A stretch of 64,000 nucleotides of DNA from DAOMFB01 sp963721385 (GTDB lineage Bacteria; Acidobacteriota; Thermoanaerobaculia; UBA5066). Of this stretch, positions 62,601 to 64,000 are shown in pieces; position 1 is the first letter of the stretch; the number at the start of each line of letters is the position of its first letter. Made by a program: the position numbers and the translations under genes. The stretch lies in the NCBI GenBank assembly GCA_963721385.1, contig CAVRJB010000019.1, positions 992,001 to 1,056,000 of the forward strand, given 5' to 3'. The notes under the pieces were generated by a model. It saw only the letters and a list, made by a program, of their open reading frames with translations. It did not search any database and was not told the DNA's origin.

Positions 62601-64000
62601 GAGGAGGCGACCGTGTACGACACGGCGGTCCCGCGGCCCGCGGGAAAGACGGCATCCGTCTTTCGGTGGCAGGACGCGCACGGCGCCGAGGCGTGCTTGT
62701 CGACGAAGAACCCCGAGAGCTTCGTGTCCCGGTGAACGTAGGTCTTCAACTCGAACGTCTTTGTCGAATGACAGGTCTCGCAGGCGGCGCCGAGCTGGCC
62801 GAGGTGGACGTCCTTGTGGCACCCCTTGCAGTCCGTCGGAAGGCCGGTCAGTCTCAAGGCCGTCCCGTCCCCGGCGGGGAACGCTCCCGTTTCTTTCCGG
62901 TGGCATTTCGAGCAGTCGAGCCCGACGTGCTTCCCGGTCAGCGGGAAGCGCGCCTTCGCATGGTCGAAGGTATTCGGCGCGTACTTCGCGCCGTCGACGC
63001 CGTGGCAGTTCGCGCAGCTCGTTCCGACCTGACCCAGGTGCGGGTCCTTGTGGCAGGACGAGCACTCGAGCGAGACACCCTTGTATCGCCGGGCCGGGAG
63101 GCTCCTTCCGCTCGCGAGCGGCGTCGCCGGCGCCTTCGGGTCGGCCGCGTGGCACTTGTCGCAGGAGATCTTCGCGTGCCCGCCTGCGAAGAACTCCGGG
63201 AAGCGGGGGTGCTTGAACGCCGCCACCTGGAAGGAGGCGGTCGAGTGGCATGTCTGGCAGGAAGCCCCCAGCTGTCCCTTGTGGACGTCGGCGTGGCACG
63301 AGGCGCACTCCGGCCGGGCGCCGCGGAAGTCGACGCTTCTCTTCGCCGCGGCCACGCCCGGGGCCGCCGCGGCGCCCTTGTGACACGAGGCGCAAGCGAC
63401 GGCGGCGTGCTTCCCGTCGAGCGGGAACCGGGCCTTCGCCGCGTGGTCGAACGTCCCACCCTTGAAGCCGGTCTCCTTATGGCAGGCGCCGCAGTCTTGC
63501 CCCTTGAAGACCCCCTTGTGGACGTCCTGATGGCAGTCGGCGCAGCGGGCGGACTTCAGGCGGACCTTCGTCGCCGGCTGGACGTGGCAGCTTGCGCAGG
63601 CCACGGACGCGTGCCGGCCGACGAGGGGATAGCCGGTCTTCGCGTGGTCGAACTTCATCGGCGCGGCCGCTCCCGCGCCCGCGGCGCCTGCCGCGCCCGC
63701 CGTACCCGCGGCGCCCGCCGCCGCACCGGCCGTGGCGCCCGCCGGACTCCCCGCCGCCGTCACCTTGAAGCTCTCCGTCGTGTGGCAGCTCGCGCAGTTC
63801 CCGAGCGGCTTCGAATGCGGATCCTTGTGGCAGTCGACGCACGAAGAGAACTTGATGCCCTTGTACTTCTTCGCTGCGTGGCACTTTTCGCAGGGGGTGC
63901 GAAGGTGCGCGCCGGTCAGCGTGTAGGGCGCCTTCGAGTGGTCGAAGAACTTCTGCGTCTCCTTGAACGGAACGGACGCCGGGTGGCACGTTCCACAGGT
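59620..64000 (-). CDS. giant multiheme cytochrome c, at least 58 CxxCH motifs (N-terminus beyond window)
   Basis: The reading sense enters from the right edge and ends at 59620 after about 1,460 residues. I count 58 CxxCH motifs, including three recovered at frame breaks. Residues from 64000 to about 62000 have irregular spacing with HKD/HK-rich units (CVDCHKDPH, CKGCHKDVHLGQLG, FDHAKARFPL) and an Ala/Gly-rich linker near 63700. From about 61700 down, a regular three-heme repeat of about 75 residues dominates. About five one-base shifts break the frame: near 62030, 62005, 61235, 61160 and 60335. The last one by itself would truncate the final repeats. Each can be mended by one base, and the mended sequence matches neighbouring repeats. 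Distal His ligands are abundant. Confidence 0.85.
59830..61680 (-). repeat. tandem ~224-bp repeats encoding three-heme units
   Basis: The sequence GTTCTTGTG recurs at about 61103, 60878, 60656, 60428, 60208 and 59983, a period of 220-228 bp (about 75 codons). Older copies continue to about 61560. Each unit encodes one heme site after FPLAGAH-x-TAPCAQCHKN, one in TPRDCYTCHLTDF or PTSPCSACHMxDY, and one in GFPTTCDSCHKFSDTTWSQ. Neighbouring units are highly similar at the DNA level, which implies recent duplication or gene conversion and also makes assembly and homopolymer errors likely here. Confidence 0.85.

Overview
The window is 64 kb of very GC-rich bacterial DNA from a diderm (Gram-negative-type) organism. 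It encodes a FadL/OmpP1 porin, an Mla-type lipid transport operon, several outer-membrane beta-barrels, c-type cytochrome maturation and large multiheme cytochromes. Ser/Thr kinases, an FHA-RDD protein, a serpin and many Ala/Pro-rich secreted proteins make Acidobacteriota (Thermoanaerobaculia/Holophagae-like) my best guess. A Myxococcota or other deltaproteobacterial origin cannot be excluded. There are no rRNA or tRNA genes, insertion sequences, prophage genes or CRISPR arrays. No gap between genes exceeds about 165 bp.

Layout. 0-0.4 kb: start of a GT39-type glycosyltransferase running off the left edge. 0.5-2.8 kb: malic enzyme with a rho-independent terminator. 2.9-8.5 kb: a surface polysaccharide block (GT2, GT4, initiating sugar-phosphate transferase, O-antigen ligase/polymerase). 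8.5-17.3 kb: MutY, an ECF sigma factor, CBM9-like and CHAD proteins, an ABC importer of the nitrate/sulfonate/taurine class, a PAS-GGDEF-EAL protein and a GNAT enzyme. 17.3-27.5 kb: a methyltransferase, an FHA-RDD protein, a TPR lipoprotein-like protein, a large secreted protein translationally coupled to a Ser/Thr kinase, a FadL-like porin and small exported proteins. 27.5-33.7 kb: UDP-glucose dehydrogenase plus UDP-xylose synthase, a degenerate epimerase and MlaDFE-like lipid transport. 33.7-39.9 kb: a secreted protein of unknown function, PlsC, Cfa, an Mrp/ApbC scaffold ATPase and a DUF2339 protein.

39.9-46 kb is a respiratory module read leftward: Rieske protein, cytochrome b6-type subunit fused to a nine-heme cytochrome c, tetraheme cytochrome c, FeS protein and NrfD-like membrane subunit. 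46-48 kb holds a solo PuuD-type membrane domain and a serpin. 48-53 kb is a ccmABCDEF cytochrome c maturation operon with a Cys-type CcmE, which fits the heavy demand for heme attachment. 53-55.4 kb: a DUF374 acyltransferase, a PLP-dependent dehydratase and a small beta-barrel. 55.4-58.3 kb: a membrane TPR protein that is probably fused to a Ser/Thr kinase. 58.3-64 kb: a 438-residue beta-barrel directly downstream of a giant cytochrome with at least 58 CxxCH motifs, which continues beyond the right edge.

Taken together, the right third looks like a quinol-to-periplasm-to-outer-surface electron transfer system: quinol-oxidising complex, periplasmic hemes, and a very large heme array with a beta-barrel. 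That linkage is an inference.

Caution: about 17 one-base frame breaks interrupt otherwise well-preserved genes, including ccmA, the ABC permease, the serpin and the giant cytochrome. Their number and spread over unrelated genes suggest consensus sequence errors rather than gene decay. Affected genes are annotated over their full reconstructed span.
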